Source: Streptomyces sp. NBC_01275 (lineage in GTDB: Bacteria; Actinomycetota; Actinomycetes; Streptomycetales; Streptomycetaceae). From it: a stretch of 64,000 nt of DNA. A program made the position numbers and the translations under genes. Below are positions 19,886 through 30,638 of this stretch, piece by piece. Within the stretch, counting starts at the first letter, position 1; each line of letters opens with the position of its first letter. The stretch lies in contig NZ_JAPEOZ010000001.1 of NCBI RefSeq assembly GCF_026340655.1, forward strand, positions 1,550,001 to 1,614,000, given 5' to 3'. The notes beneath the pieces were generated by a model. The model was not told the DNA's origin. It searched no databases and worked only from the letters and a program-made list of their open reading frames with translations.

Positions 19886-21058
19886 TCAGTCCCGTGCCAG
19901 ACCCAACCGCGCCCGCAGGCCCGTCGATCCCCGGTCGTCGTCGGCGGCCGCCACCGCCGCCGCACCGTCGGTCACCGTCTCGTAGACCGACAGGATGTCC
20001 GCGCCGACGGTGGACCAGTCGAAGCGCCGTACGTGTGCGCTGCCCCGTTTCCGCAGCTCGGCGCGGGTCACCGGGTCGCCCAGGAGCCGTACGGCGGCCT
20101 CGGCGAGGGCGTCCGCGTCCTCGTTGGCGAACAGCTCGCCCGCCGCTCCCTGGTCGAGGACCTGGGCGAAGGCGTCCAGGTCGGAGGCGAGCACGGGCGC
20201 GCCGGCCGACATGGCCTCGACGAGGATGATGCCGAAGCTCTCGCCGCCGGTGTTGGGAGCGACGTACAGGTCGACGCTGCGCAGGAAGCGCGCCTTGTCC
20301 TCGTCGCTGATCATGCCGAGGAACTCCACGCGCGCGCGCAGTTCCTTCGGCAGGTTCTCCACGGCCTCCTTCTCGTCGCCCCGCCCGGCGACCAGCAGCC
20401 GGGCCTTCGGGCGCTCGGCGAAGATCTTCGGCAGGGCCCGCATCAGCACCGGCAGGCCCTTGCGGGGCTCGTCGATGCGGCCGACGAAGCCGATCGTGTC
20501 GCCCTGCCACTCCGGCTTGGGCTCGGCCCGCGCGAAGAAGTCGACGTCGACGCCGTTGGGGATCACGACCGCGTCCCCGCCGAGGTGCTCCACCAGCGTG
20601 CGGCGGGCGTACTCGCTCACCGCGATCCGGGCGCTGATCTTCTCCAGGGCGGCCTGCAGGATCGAGTACGCGGCGATCATCGCCCGCGAGCGCGGGTTGG
20701 ACGTGTGGAACGTGGCCACGATCGGGCCCTGGGCCGCCCAGCAGGTCAGCAGGCCCAGCGACGGCGAGGTCGGCTCATGGATGTGGACGACGTCGAACGC
20801 TCCGTCGTGCAGCCAGCGCCGCACCCGCGCGGCGGACAGGAAGCCGAAGTTCAGCCGGGCCACCGAGCCGTTGTACGGCACCGGGACCGCGCGGCCGGCC
20901 GAGACGACGTACGGCGGCAGTGGCGTGTCGTCGTCGGCGGGGGCGAGGACGGACACCTCGTGGCCGAGCCGGATGAAGTACTCGGCGAGGTCGCGGATGT
21001 GGAACTGGACGCCGCCCGGGACGTCCCAGGAGTACGGGCAGACGATGCCGATCCTCAC
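19886..21058 (-). CDS. pimA: Phosphatidylinositol alpha-mannosyltransferase (GT4), PimA-type
   Basis: GT-B fold glycosyltransferase that transfers the first mannose from GDP-mannose to phosphatidylinositol on the cytoplasmic membrane face; 390 residues. The N-terminal domain shows VCPYSWDVPGGVQFHIRDLA and VVHIHEPTSPSLGLL, typical of PimA. The C-terminal domain has the GT4 signature GESFGIILVEAMSAGAPVLAS. The GTG start at 21058 overlaps the stop of the acyltransferase gene (GTGA). The context (acyltransferase and CDP-alcohol phosphatidyltransferase upstream) fixes the role in PIM synthesis. Confidence 0.94.
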   Translation of the reverse strand: MRIGIVCPYSWDVPGGVQFHIRDLAEYFIRLGHEVSVLAPADDDTPLPPYVVSAGRAVPVPYNGSVARLNFGFLSAARVRRWLHDGAFDVVHIHEPTSPSLGLLTCWAAQGPIVATFHTSNPRSRAMIAAYSILQAALEKISARIAVSEYARRTLVEHLGGDAVVIPNGVDVDFFARAEPKPEWQGDTIGFVGRIDEPRKGLPVLMRALPKIFAERPKARLLVAGRGDEKEAVENLPKELRARVEFLGMISDEDKARFLRSVDLYVAPNTGGESFGIILVEAMSAGAPVLASDLDAFAQVLDQGAAGELFANEDADALAEAAVRLLGDPVTRAELRKRGSAHVRRFDWSTVGADILSVYETVTDGAAAVAAADDDRGSTGLRARLGLARD

Positions 21059-21972
21059 GCGCGCGCCCCGTCCGACGGGCGGGGTTCCAGGTCCGCGAGC
21101 CACAAACGCTGGAGCATGTGCCAGTCCTCCGGGTGGTCGGCGATGCCGGCGGCGAAGACGTCTGCCAGCGCCTGTGTCATGAAGGACGTCTTCTCGGCCC
21201 GCGTACCTGCCTCGGGTACCTCGATCGGGGGATGGATACGGCCCTGCATGATGGGCGAGTCGTCGTACCAGAGCGTGACGGGGAGCAGCAGCGCGCCGGT
21301 CTGCTGGGCGAGCAGGGCCGGTCCGGCGGGCATCCGGGTCGTGTCGCCGAAGAAGTCCACCTCGACGCCCGAGGCGGACAGGTCGCGCTCGGCGACCAGG
21401 CAGACCAGTCCGCCGTCGCGCAGCCTGCGGGCCAGCGTGGCGAAGGCGGTGCCGCCGCTGTGCGGCAGGACCTCCATGCCGAGGCCCTCGCGGTAGGCGA
21501 CGAAACGGTCGTAGAGGGACTCCGGCTTGAGGCGTTCGGCGACCGTCGTGAACGGCGTCTGGAGCTTGGTGGTGACCCAGGCGCCCGCCAGGTCCCAGTT
21601 GGCCATGTGCGGCAGCGCGAGGACGACGCCCCGGTCGGAGGCGATGCCGTCGATCAGGTGGTGCGCGCCCTTGCAGTCGAAGCCGTGGCGGACGCGCTCG
21701 GCGCTCCAGGCGGGCAGCCGGAAGGACTCCATCCAGTAGCGCAGGTAGGAGCGCATGCCCGCGCGCGAGAGCTCGGCCAGCCGCTGCGGGCTCGCGTCCG
21801 GCACCACGCGCGCGTAGTTGCTCTCCAGCCGCCGTACGCCCTTGCCGCGCCGCTTCCAGGCGAGGTCGGCGACGGTGTTGCCGAGACGGACGGCGACGGG
21901 CTCGGGGAGTTTCTTGACGGTGCTCCAGCCGACGCCGTACAGCGCGTCGGCCAGCCGCTCCTGGGCGCTCAC
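21055..21972 (-). CDS. Phosphatidylinositol mannoside acyltransferase (LpxL/HtrB-like)
   Basis: A 305-residue membrane-associated acyltransferase of the lauroyl/lysophospholipid family that acylates a mannose of PIM. The HX4D-like catalytic region is visible in LPHMANWDLAG, followed by VCLVAERDLSASGVEVDFFG and RMPAGPALLAQQTGA. The GTG start at 21972 overlaps the upstream gene's stop codon (GTGA). Both of its junctions are 4-bp overlaps, so the three-gene PIM cluster is translationally coupled throughout. Confidence 0.92.
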   Translation of the reverse strand: MSAQERLADALYGVGWSTVKKLPEPVAVRLGNTVADLAWKRRGKGVRRLESNYARVVPDASPQRLAELSRAGMRSYLRYWMESFRLPAWSAERVRHGFDCKGAHHLIDGIASDRGVVLALPHMANWDLAGAWVTTKLQTPFTTVAERLKPESLYDRFVAYREGLGMEVLPHSGGTAFATLARRLRDGGLVCLVAERDLSASGVEVDFFGDTTRMPAGPALLAQQTGALLLPVTLWYDDSPIMQGRIHPPIEVPEAGTRAEKTSFMTQALADVFAAGIADHPEDWHMLQRLWLADLEPRPSDGARA

Positions 21973-22643
21973 TTCGCGGCCTCGCTCCCCTGGGCCTCCT
22001 GCTGGGCCGCGGCCGCCTCCGCCTCGGCCGACTCGCGCCGGACGGTGACGACGCGCTGGATCAGGGTGACCAGGCTGCCGACGGCGACGATCCACAGGGC
22101 GATGGGCAGCAGCACCTGGATGCCCGGCACGCCGAACGTGTGCAGTCCCGCGAGTCCGGCCGCGACCAGCGAGATCACCAGCCGCTCGGCCCGCTCGACG
22201 AGCCCGTTGACGGCGACCGGCAGTCCGATCGACTCACCGCGCGCCTTGGTGTACGAGACCACCTGGCCGCTGGTCAGGCAGAAGATCGAGACGGCGCACA
22301 GGACGTTGTCGTCGCCGTTGCCCGCGTACCAGAGGGCGAAGCCGCCGAAGATCGCGCCGTCGGCGACCCGGTCGAGGGTGGAGTCCAGGAAGGCGCCCCA
22401 GCGGCTGGAGCGGCCGAGCTGGCGGGCCATGTTGCCGTCGACGAGGTCGGAGAACACGAACAGAGTGATGACGATCGTGCCCCAGAAGAACTCGCCCCGG
22501 GGGTAGAAGACCAGCGCGCCCGCGATCACACCGGCGGTGCCGAGGAGCGTGACCGTGTCGGGACTGACGCCCCTGCGGATGAGAAACGCGGCGAACGGTG
22601 TGAGGACACGCGTGAAGAATGCACGCGCGTACTTGTTCAGCAT
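21969..22643 (-). CDS. pgsA: CDP-alcohol phosphatidyltransferase (phosphatidylinositol phosphate synthase type)
   Basis: Integral membrane enzyme of 224 residues with about six spans. It should join CDP-diacylglycerol to inositol phosphate, giving the lipid substrate for PimA. The CDP-OH motif is complete: D66xxDG70xxAR then GxxxD87xxxD91 (SDLVDGNMARQLG and RWGAFLDSTLDRVAD). The ATG at 22643 was chosen because the protein then starts MLNKYARAFFTRV, with GGAAGG upstream. A disordered Ala/Glu-rich tail ends the protein. The inositol-phosphate assignment rests on the PIM cluster context. Confidence 0.92.
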   Translation of the reverse strand: MLNKYARAFFTRVLTPFAAFLIRRGVSPDTVTLLGTAGVIAGALVFYPRGEFFWGTIVITLFVFSDLVDGNMARQLGRSSRWGAFLDSTLDRVADGAIFGGFALWYAGNGDDNVLCAVSIFCLTSGQVVSYTKARGESIGLPVAVNGLVERAERLVISLVAAGLAGLHTFGVPGIQVLLPIALWIVAVGSLVTLIQRVVTVRRESAEAEAAAAQQEAQGSEAAK

Positions 22644-23097
22644 GGCCTTCCCGAGGGTTCGGTGTGGCCGCGCGGCCCCTGCTGGCCACCGGCTGGCCCA
22701 TCGTAGCCACGCGCGCGTGTGTGCGACGGTCGGGCACCCGCACCCCCGTGTCACGTCCTGACGGCATCCGGGTCACGGGCGGGTCGCGTCCGGGTCGCGT
22801 CCGTCGGCCTCCGCGGCCGTCCCGTCGGCCTCCGCTGCCGTCGCTTGTCGTCGTCTCGTCGGCCTCTGCTGCCGTCGTCCGTCGTCGTCTCGTCGGCCCC
22901 TGCTCCCGTCGTCCGTCGTCGTCCCGTCGGCCTCTGCTGCCGTCGTCCGTCGTCGCCTGCCGCCGTCCGCCGTATGGACGCGCGGTGACGGGAGTGGAAA
23001 GCTCGAAGGACCGCGGGCGTCGCCGGAGCCGCCATCGCACGCGGGGCCGCCGTGCCCGCGCCCCCAGTGACCTCACCGTGCACGGGAGGCAAGGAAA
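22644..23097. other. 454-bp intergenic region between divergent pgsA and EF-G-like gene
   Basis: No gene is supported here. The region separates two divergent operons, so it must contain both promoters. Its centre is a 34-bp tandem repeat array (22803-22959). The reading frames through the array are Arg/Thr/Asp-rich shadows, and the 34-bp period shifts frame each copy, so it is not coding. Confidence 0.7.
22803..22959. repeat. 34-bp tandem repeat array, four full units plus a partial
   Basis: Units begin GTCGGCC at 22803 (partial, 21 bp), 22824, 22858, 22892 and 22926; the last four are exactly 34 bp. Copies share the pattern GTCGGCCTCTGCTGCCGTCG followed by TCCGTCGTCGTCTC with a few substitutions. 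The array lies between divergent promoters. Confidence 0.88.
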
Positions 23098-25293
23098 ATG
23101 GGCGACAAGGCACATGCACACCCCGGAGCCGCCGGCAGGGCTACAGCGGCCGACCACCCCGCGTCCGTACGGAATGTGGTGCTGGTCGGCCACTGCGGAT
23201 CGGGCAAGACGACATTGGTCGAGGCTCTCGCGCTGACCGCGGGAGCGGTGAACCGGGCGGGCCGCGTGGAGGACGGCGGCACCGTCTCCGACTACGACGA
23301 GATCGAGCACCGGCAGCAGCGCTCGGTGCAGCTCTCCCTGGTGCCGGTCGAATGGGACGGCATCAAGGTCAACCTTCTCGACACCCCCGGATACGCCGAC
23401 TTCGTCGGGGAGCTCAGGGCCGGTCTGCGCGCCGCGGACGCGGCCCTCTTCGTGGTCTCGGCCTCGGACGGCGTGGACGGCTCGACCCGCATGGTGTGGG
23501 AGGAGTGCGCGGCCGTCGGCATGCCGCGCGCGATCGTCGTCACACACCTGGAGGCCGCGCGCGTGGACTTCGAGGAGATGACGCGGACGTGCGCGCAGGC
23601 GTTCGGCGGCGACGACCCCGACGCGGTCCTCCCGCTCTACCTTCCGCTGCACGGCCCGCAGGGGCCCGACGGGCACGCGCCCGTGACGGGGCTGACCGGA
23701 CTGCTGTCGCGGAAGCTGTTCGACTACTCCTCCGGCGAGCGCGAGGAGTCCGAGCCCGGCGAGGAGCAGCTGCCGGACCTGGAGGAGGCCCGCAACCGGC
23801 TGATCGAGGGGATCATCGCCGAGAGCGAGGACGAGACCCTCATGGACCGCTATCTCGGCGGCGAGCAGATCGACGTCAAGACGCTGATCGAGGACCTGGA
23901 GCGGGCCGTCGCGCGCGGCGCCTTCTTCCCCGTCCTGGCGGCCGCCCCCGCGGCCGACGGCGCCCGGCAGGGTCTGGGCACGGTCGAGCTGCTCGAACTG
24001 GTCACCAGGGGCTTCCCGACGCCCCTGGAGCGCGAGGCGCCGCGGGTGACGACGGTCGACGGACGGGCCCGCGACCTCACAGCCTGCGATCCGGACGGGC
24101 CGCTGGTAGCGGAGGTCGTGAAGACCTCCTCCGACCCCTACGTCGGCCGGGTCTCGCTCGTCCGCGTCTTCTCCGGCACCCTTCGCCCCGACAGGACCGT
24201 CCACGTCTCCGGGCACGGCCTCGCCGACCGCGGCCACGAGGACCACGATGTCGACGAGCGCGTGGGCGCCCTGTCCGCGCCCTTCGGCAAACAGCAGCGG
24301 GCCCTGTCGCACTGCATCGCGGGCGACCTCGCGTGCGTGGCGAAGCTGGGCCGTGCGGAGACCGGGGACACGCTCTCCGCCAAGGACGACCCGCTCCTGA
24401 TGGAGCCCTGGCAGATGCCCGACCCGCTGCTGCCGCTGGCCATCCAGGCGCACAGCAAGGCGGACGAGGACAAGCTCTCGCAGGGCCTGGGCCGGCTGGT
24501 GGCCGAGGACCCGACGATGCGCCTGGAGCAGAACCAGGACACCCACCAGGTGGTGCTGTGGTGTCTGGGCGAGGCCCATGCGGACGTCGCCCTGGAACGG
24601 CTGCGCTCCCGCTACGGCGTCCAGGTCGACGTCGTCCCGCACAGGGTCTCCCTACGGGAGACGTTCGGCGGCAGGTCCGGCGGGCGCGGGCGGCATGTGA
24701 AGCAGTCCGGCGGACACGGGCAGTTCGCGATCTGCGAGATCGAGGTCGAGCCGCTGCCGGGCGGTTCTGGCATCGAGTTCGTGGACAAGGTCGTCGGCGG
24801 CGCGGTGCCGCGCCAGTTCATCCCGTCCGTCGAGAAGGGCGTACGGGCTCAGGCGGCCAGGGGCCTGGCCGCCGGCCATCCGCTGATCGACGTCCGCGTC
24901 ACGCTGCTCGACGGCAAGGCGCACTCCGTGGACTCCTCCGACGCCGCGTTCCAGACGGCCGGCGCGCTCGCCCTGCGGGAGGCCGCGGCCGAGGCGACCA
25001 TCCATCTGCTGGAGCCGGTGGCCGAGGTGACCGTGCTGGTCGGCGACGACTACGTGGGCGCCGTGATGAGCGACCTGTCGGGCCGGCGCGGCCGGGTGCT
25101 GGGCACCGAGCAGACAGCCGGCGGCCGTACGCTCGTACGGGCCGAGGTGCCCGAGATCGAGATCGGCCGGTACGCGGTCGACCTGCGCTCCCTCTCGCAC
25201 GGCACGGCCCGCTTCCAGCGCGCGTACGCCCGGCACGAGCCGATGCCGGCCCAGGTCGCCGAGAAGGTCCGCCAACAGACGGAGGACGGCTAG
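23098..25293 (+). CDS. EF-G-like GTPase (EF-G2 type)
   Basis: A 731-residue protein with the complete EF-G domain layout: G domain, domains II to IV with FGGRSGGRGRHVKQSGGHGQ, and a C-terminal domain V. P-loop GHCGSGKTT and G3 DTPGYADF are intact. The normal base-specificity motif NKxD is replaced by THLE (VVTHLEAARVDFEE), so nucleotide specificity or turnover may be altered. It is not next to rpsL, rpsG or tuf, so it is a second EF-G-like gene rather than the housekeeping translocase. The ATG is preceded by GGAGGCAAGGAAA. A role in translation, recycling or resistance cannot be chosen from sequence. Confidence 0.9.
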   Translation: MGDKAHAHPGAAGRATAADHPASVRNVVLVGHCGSGKTTLVEALALTAGAVNRAGRVEDGGTVSDYDEIEHRQQRSVQLSLVPVEWDGIKVNLLDTPGYADFVGELRAGLRAADAALFVVSASDGVDGSTRMVWEECAAVGMPRAIVVTHLEAARVDFEEMTRTCAQAFGGDDPDAVLPLYLPLHGPQGPDGHAPVTGLTGLLSRKLFDYSSGEREESEPGEEQLPDLEEARNRLIEGIIAESEDETLMDRYLGGEQIDVKTLIEDLERAVARGAFFPVLAAAPAADGARQGLGTVELLELVTRGFPTPLEREAPRVTTVDGRARDLTACDPDGPLVAEVVKTSSDPYVGRVSLVRVFSGTLRPDRTVHVSGHGLADRGHEDHDVDERVGALSAPFGKQQRALSHCIAGDLACVAKLGRAETGDTLSAKDDPLLMEPWQMPDPLLPLAIQAHSKADEDKLSQGLGRLVAEDPTMRLEQNQDTHQVVLWCLGEAHADVALERLRSRYGVQVDVVPHRVSLRETFGGRSGGRGRHVKQSGGHGQFAICEIEVEPLPGGSGIEFVDKVVGGAVPRQFIPSVEKGVRAQAARGLAAGHPLIDVRVTLLDGKAHSVDSSDAAFQTAGALALREAAAEATIHLLEPVAEVTVLVGDDYVGAVMSDLSGRRGRVLGTEQTAGGRTLVRAEVPEIEIGRYAVDLRSLSHGTARFQRAYARHEPMPAQVAEKVRQQTEDG

Positions 25294-25339
25294 GGGTTGG
25301 CACCAGGACACTCTCAAGTGCCGCATGGGGACTCAGAGA

Positions 25340-25366
25340 CCCACGGGCCCCTGAGAGACCCGTGGG
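25340..25366 (+). terminator. Hairpin downstream of the EF-G-like gene
   Basis: CCCACGGG (25340-25347) pairs perfectly with CCCGTGGG (25359-25366) around an 11-base loop, about 45 bp after the stop codon. The flanking sequence repeats GAGACCC several times, so alternative pairings are possible. Confidence 0.5.
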
Positions 25367-25537
25367 GCCTCAAGGGGACCCATGAGGAAGGTTTCCCTCC
25401 GGATCGGCGGGCGGCTTCGGCCGTCCGCCGACGGATGTCGGCGCCTGCGGATACCCTGATGACCTGATCAACAGGTGTGCGGAGCACGGAAGTCGGGAAA
25501 GCCGCAGAAGCGAGAGCAGCGGCGATCGGGGGCGGGA

Positions 25538-27199
25538 ATGACCGTTGACAGCGGTTACGCGGACATCTTCGGACCGCAGGTGCCGCGGTCGGGCGACGCG
25601 GGGCAGACGCCCACGTTCGCGCTGGCCTCGGCCGCCTACCGGGACAGCCCGGTCGAGGAGATCAAGCAGGCCGACAACGAGTGGCACCAGACAGCCGTCA
25701 ACACGGGCCGGCCGTGGGCCAAGATCTTCCGCCCCAACCTCGGCGAGGCGTTCTCCCAGGCGGTGATCGACCGCATGCTCGGCGTCGGCCGCAAACCGCT
25801 CATCCAGTCCTTCGGCAGCGAGCCGCAGGTCGTCGTAGAGCACTGCCTCGCGGCCAACCGCATCCGCCGGGAACGCGACCAGAAGCTCACCGGCATCATG
25901 CTGCTGTGCGGCGTGCTCTTCCTGCCCGGCCTGCTGGTCTGGCTGCTGGTCTTCCAGCTCCGGGCCACCGCGGGGAAGCTGGACAACAAGCGGGTCTCCG
26001 GACTCGGCACCGTCCTGCTGGTCGTCGTGGGCGGCCTCGCCGTGATCTTCCTGATCCGCATGCCGTTCACCGGGCTCCTGGGGTGGTACGCGCGCGGTGC
26101 GGTCATCGCCCCCGTGGCCGGCTGGTTCCTGGCCAAGCGGATCTGCGAGGGCACGGCGAAGGACCTGCGCGAGCGCTGGGACAGCCTGCTGTCCGGCAGC
26201 AGCGTCGGCGCGAAGGTCCCCGAGGCGGTGCCCACCAGCCCCAACCAGACCGCGGCCGAGCAGCTGCGCCAGTCCCTGGCCCGGCTCAGCGCCGAACAGC
26301 AGTCCAACTCCGTCTTCTACGCCGGCCCCAAGGGCATCCTCGGCATGGGCACCCGCTGGGGCGCCTGGCATCTCGCCGAGGAGCTCACCCCGCTCGACCC
26401 CGTCAAGGGCGTCCACGAGTTCCGCAGCTGGACGGTCGTCCGGTCCATCCACGACCAGCTCAACCTGCTGCACCGGCAGAGCCTGAAGACCGGCGGCTTC
26501 CCCGCCCCCGCCGTACGCCACTGGATCGTCACGCCCGTCGGCGAGAACGCCAAGGCGGTGGCCCGGCCGGAGGGCACCGACGTCGAGGCCTACCAGGTCA
26601 AGCCCAGGGCCATAGAGGACATCTGCAACAACCAGCAGTTCGGCAGCGGCGACCGGCACTACCTGGGCGTCCAGTGGCCGCTGTGGGACGGCCAGTTGAT
26701 CATCACCATGCTGATCACCGTGACCGTGCTGCACGAGACGCTGCGCATCGAGGTCACCGGACACGCCCTGGGCCCCGTCAACGGCCTGTTCACCACCAAG
26801 CCCGAGGCCCCGACCAAGGAGGTCGCCAAGACCGTCCGGTTCTGGGAGACCCGCAAGATCAACCTGCCGCTGGTCACCGCCGACGAGGTGGTACGACTGG
26901 CCGCGCGCGCCACCCTGAGCTGGTACCCGCCGCTGCTGAACTGGCTCGGCGGCTCCATAGGCCTGCCCGAGCCGTTCGGCCTGCGGCACTCCTGGGCCGA
27001 CCAGCCCTGGCGCCACCGCTTCATGGCCGACGACGCGCTGCGCGCGGCCACGCCCGTGCTGAGGGTGGTCCACACCGCCGCGCTCCGGGTGCTCAAGGAG
27101 CACGACGTGGACACCGAGAAGTTCACCTCACGGTCGTCGATCCTCAGCGGCGCGGTACAGGACCTGTCCCCGCGCAAGGCGGACACCTACGACGCGTGA
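25538..27199 (+). CDS. Uncharacterised membrane protein, 553 residues
   Basis: Large protein with two or three hydrophobic segments in its first half (about 108-130 and 147-195: LLCGVLFLPGLLVWLLVF, GTVLLVVVGGLAVIFLI). Long soluble parts lie on either side. The C-terminal half is rich in Trp and His (VQWPLWDGQLIITML, SWADQPWRHRFMADDALR). No enzyme motif is recognised. The ATG at 25538 follows GGGGGCGGGA. The gene sits between the EF-G-like gene and the HIT gene in what looks like a conserved Streptomyces order, so it is a real but unassigned core gene. Confidence 0.82.
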   Translation: MTVDSGYADIFGPQVPRSGDAGQTPTFALASAAYRDSPVEEIKQADNEWHQTAVNTGRPWAKIFRPNLGEAFSQAVIDRMLGVGRKPLIQSFGSEPQVVVEHCLAANRIRRERDQKLTGIMLLCGVLFLPGLLVWLLVFQLRATAGKLDNKRVSGLGTVLLVVVGGLAVIFLIRMPFTGLLGWYARGAVIAPVAGWFLAKRICEGTAKDLRERWDSLLSGSSVGAKVPEAVPTSPNQTAAEQLRQSLARLSAEQQSNSVFYAGPKGILGMGTRWGAWHLAEELTPLDPVKGVHEFRSWTVVRSIHDQLNLLHRQSLKTGGFPAPAVRHWIVTPVGENAKAVARPEGTDVEAYQVKPRAIEDICNNQQFGSGDRHYLGVQWPLWDGQLIITMLITVTVLHETLRIEVTGHALGPVNGLFTTKPEAPTKEVAKTVRFWETRKINLPLVTADEVVRLAARATLSWYPPLLNWLGGSIGLPEPFGLRHSWADQPWRHRFMADDALRAATPVLRVVHTAALRVLKEHDVDTEKFTSRSSILSGAVQDLSPRKADTYDA

Positions 27200-27243
27200 G
27201 CCTGCGGCGGTCGGCCGGGAAGTGTGCGGGTCGGGCGGGCGAG

Positions 27244-27318
27244 GCTGGGGGCTGCGCCCCCAGACCCCCTTCGGCCCCTCAAGTGCCTCGTCCTCGAACG
27301 CCGGACGGGCCGAGGGGC
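27244..27318. repeat. Dispersed Streptomyces intergenic repeat (candidate)
   Basis: The segment GGGGGCTGCGCCCCCAGACC at 27247-27266, continuing with TTCGGCCCCTC, CCTCGTCCTCGAACGCCGG and ACGGGC, matches a motif I recall as recurring in many Streptomyces intergenic regions near gene ends. It contains a short hairpin (GGGGGC-TGC-GCCCCC) and lies between the convergent 553-residue gene and the HIT gene. Its family status needs a genome-wide comparison. Confidence 0.5.
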
Positions 27319-27327
27319 GCCCCGCCC

Positions 27328-27879
27328 CTAGGAAGCCGTGGGCCAGGCCTCCGCCAGCATCTTCCGCGTGTCCGCCAGCAGCTGCGGCAGCACGCGCGTG
27401 TGGCCCACCACCGGCATGAAGTTGGTGTCCCCGCCCCAGCGGGGCACGATGTGCTGGTGGAGATGGGCGGCGATGCCCGCGCCCGCCACCGTGCCCTGGT
27501 TCATGCCGATGTTGAAGCCCTGCGCGCCGGACGCGGTGCGCAGCGCCGTCATCGCCTGCTTGGTCAGCTCGGCCAGCTCGGCGGTCTCCGGCCCGGTCAG
27601 GTCCGTGTAGTCGGCCACATGCCGGTACGGGACGGTCATCAGGTGGCCGCCGTTGTACGGGTACAGGTTCAGCACCGCGTACACATGCTCCCCGCGCCGG
27701 ACCACCAGGCCGTCCTCGTCGGATTTCGCCGGGATCGAGCAGAACGGGCAGCCGTCGTCGGCCCCCGGGCCGGTCGGCTTGTTCTCACCCTGGATGTAGG
27801 CCATCCGGTGGGGCGTCCACAGGCGCTGGAACGCGTCCTGCGTCCCCACTCCGATCTGCTGCTCCGGCTCACTCGTCAT
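27328..27879 (-). CDS. HIT-family hydrolase
   Basis: A 183-residue histidine-triad nucleotide hydrolase/transferase, closest in length to the Ap4A phosphorylase-like actinobacterial HIT proteins. The catalytic triad motif HLHQHIVPRW is intact, and an N-terminal CPFC pair probably binds zinc together with a downstream His. The ATG at 27879 (MTSEPEQQ) was chosen; an in-frame ATG 12 bp upstream would add MLPC. Neither has a clear ribosome-binding site. It is divergent from the K+ channel gene 78 bp away. Confidence 0.9.
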   Translation of the reverse strand: MTSEPEQQIGVGTQDAFQRLWTPHRMAYIQGENKPTGPGADDGCPFCSIPAKSDEDGLVVRRGEHVYAVLNLYPYNGGHLMTVPYRHVADYTDLTGPETAELAELTKQAMTALRTASGAQGFNIGMNQGTVAGAGIAAHLHQHIVPRWGGDTNFMPVVGHTRVLPQLLADTRKMLAEAWPTAS

Positions 27880-27957
27880 GCAAGGCAGCATATGGCTTCG
27901 CCCGTTCGCGACGTGTCGCCGGGTTGTGCGAAAAGCCCTCCGGGCCAAGCTGGGGCG

Positions 27958-28608
27958 ATGGACGCAGACAGCCCCCAGGCCCGCTGGGAACAGCGCACCG
28001 AGCTCCCGCTCGCACTCGCCTCGCTGGCGTTCCTCGCCGGCTACGCCCTCCACGTCCTCGCCCCCGGTCTCCCGCCCTTCTGGCACGACCTGTGCCTGAC
28101 GGTGATCTTCACCGCCTGGGCGCTGTTCATCGTCGACTACGCGGTGCGCTGGCGGCTCAGCGGACAGCGGCTGCGCTTCGTCCGCACTCACTGGCTGGAC
28201 AGCCTGGTCGTGCTCCTGCCCCTGCTGCGCCCGCTGCGGATCGTGCGGCTCTACGAGGCCGTACAGCGCCGGCACGGACAGCCCCGGCTGTCGCTGCACG
28301 CGCGCGTGATCACGTACGCGGGGGTGTCGACGGCTCTGCTGGGCTTCGCCGGCGCGCTCGCCGTCTACGCCCAGGAACGCGATGCGCCGGGCACCACCAT
28401 GCACACCTTCGGGGACGCGGTCTGGTGGGCCTGCTCCACGCTCTCCACGGTCGGCTACGGCGATGTCGTCCCGGTCACCTCGATGGGCAGGTTCATCGCG
28501 ACCGGCCTGATGGCGTGCGGGCTGGCCCTGCTGGGCGCGGTCACCGGCTCGTTCTCGTCCTGGCTGATCCAGGTGTTCTCGCTGAAGGACGAGTCGGGAG
28601 ACGCCTAG
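27958..28608 (+). CDS. Potassium channel family protein
   Basis: A 216-residue membrane protein with the complete K+ selectivity filter TVGYGDV in the pore loop WWACSTLSTVGYGDVVP, flanked by hydrophobic helices. Two or three further spans precede it, with a basic segment RLRFVRTHWLDSL and LRPLRIVRLYEAVQRR resembling a reduced voltage-sensor region. No cytoplasmic RCK/TrkA domain follows the last span, so gating is probably not ligand-controlled through such a domain. It is convergent with thrS across a 15-bp perfect hairpin. Confidence 0.9.
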   Translation: MDADSPQARWEQRTELPLALASLAFLAGYALHVLAPGLPPFWHDLCLTVIFTAWALFIVDYAVRWRLSGQRLRFVRTHWLDSLVVLLPLLRPLRIVRLYEAVQRRHGQPRLSLHARVITYAGVSTALLGFAGALAVYAQERDAPGTTMHTFGDAVWWACSTLSTVGYGDVVPVTSMGRFIATGLMACGLALLGAVTGSFSSWLIQVFSLKDESGDA

Positions 28609-28614
28609 AACGGG

Positions 28615-28650
28615 GACGGCCCCCGGGGAAGCCAGTCCCCGGGGGCCGTC
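28615..28650. terminator. 15-bp perfect hairpin between convergent genes
   Basis: GACGGCCCCCGGGGA (28615-28629) is the exact complement of TCCCCGGGGGCCGTC (28636-28650) with a 6-base loop. It lies between the K+ channel stop and the thrS stop and can serve both strands. Confidence 0.85.
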
Positions 28651-28661
28651 ACCTCACGGCG

Positions 28662-30638
<1,977 letters not shown>

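Noticed and set aside
22803..22959. 34-bp repeats as a CRISPR array
   Set aside because: The units are directly tandem with no variable spacers, and no cas genes are present.
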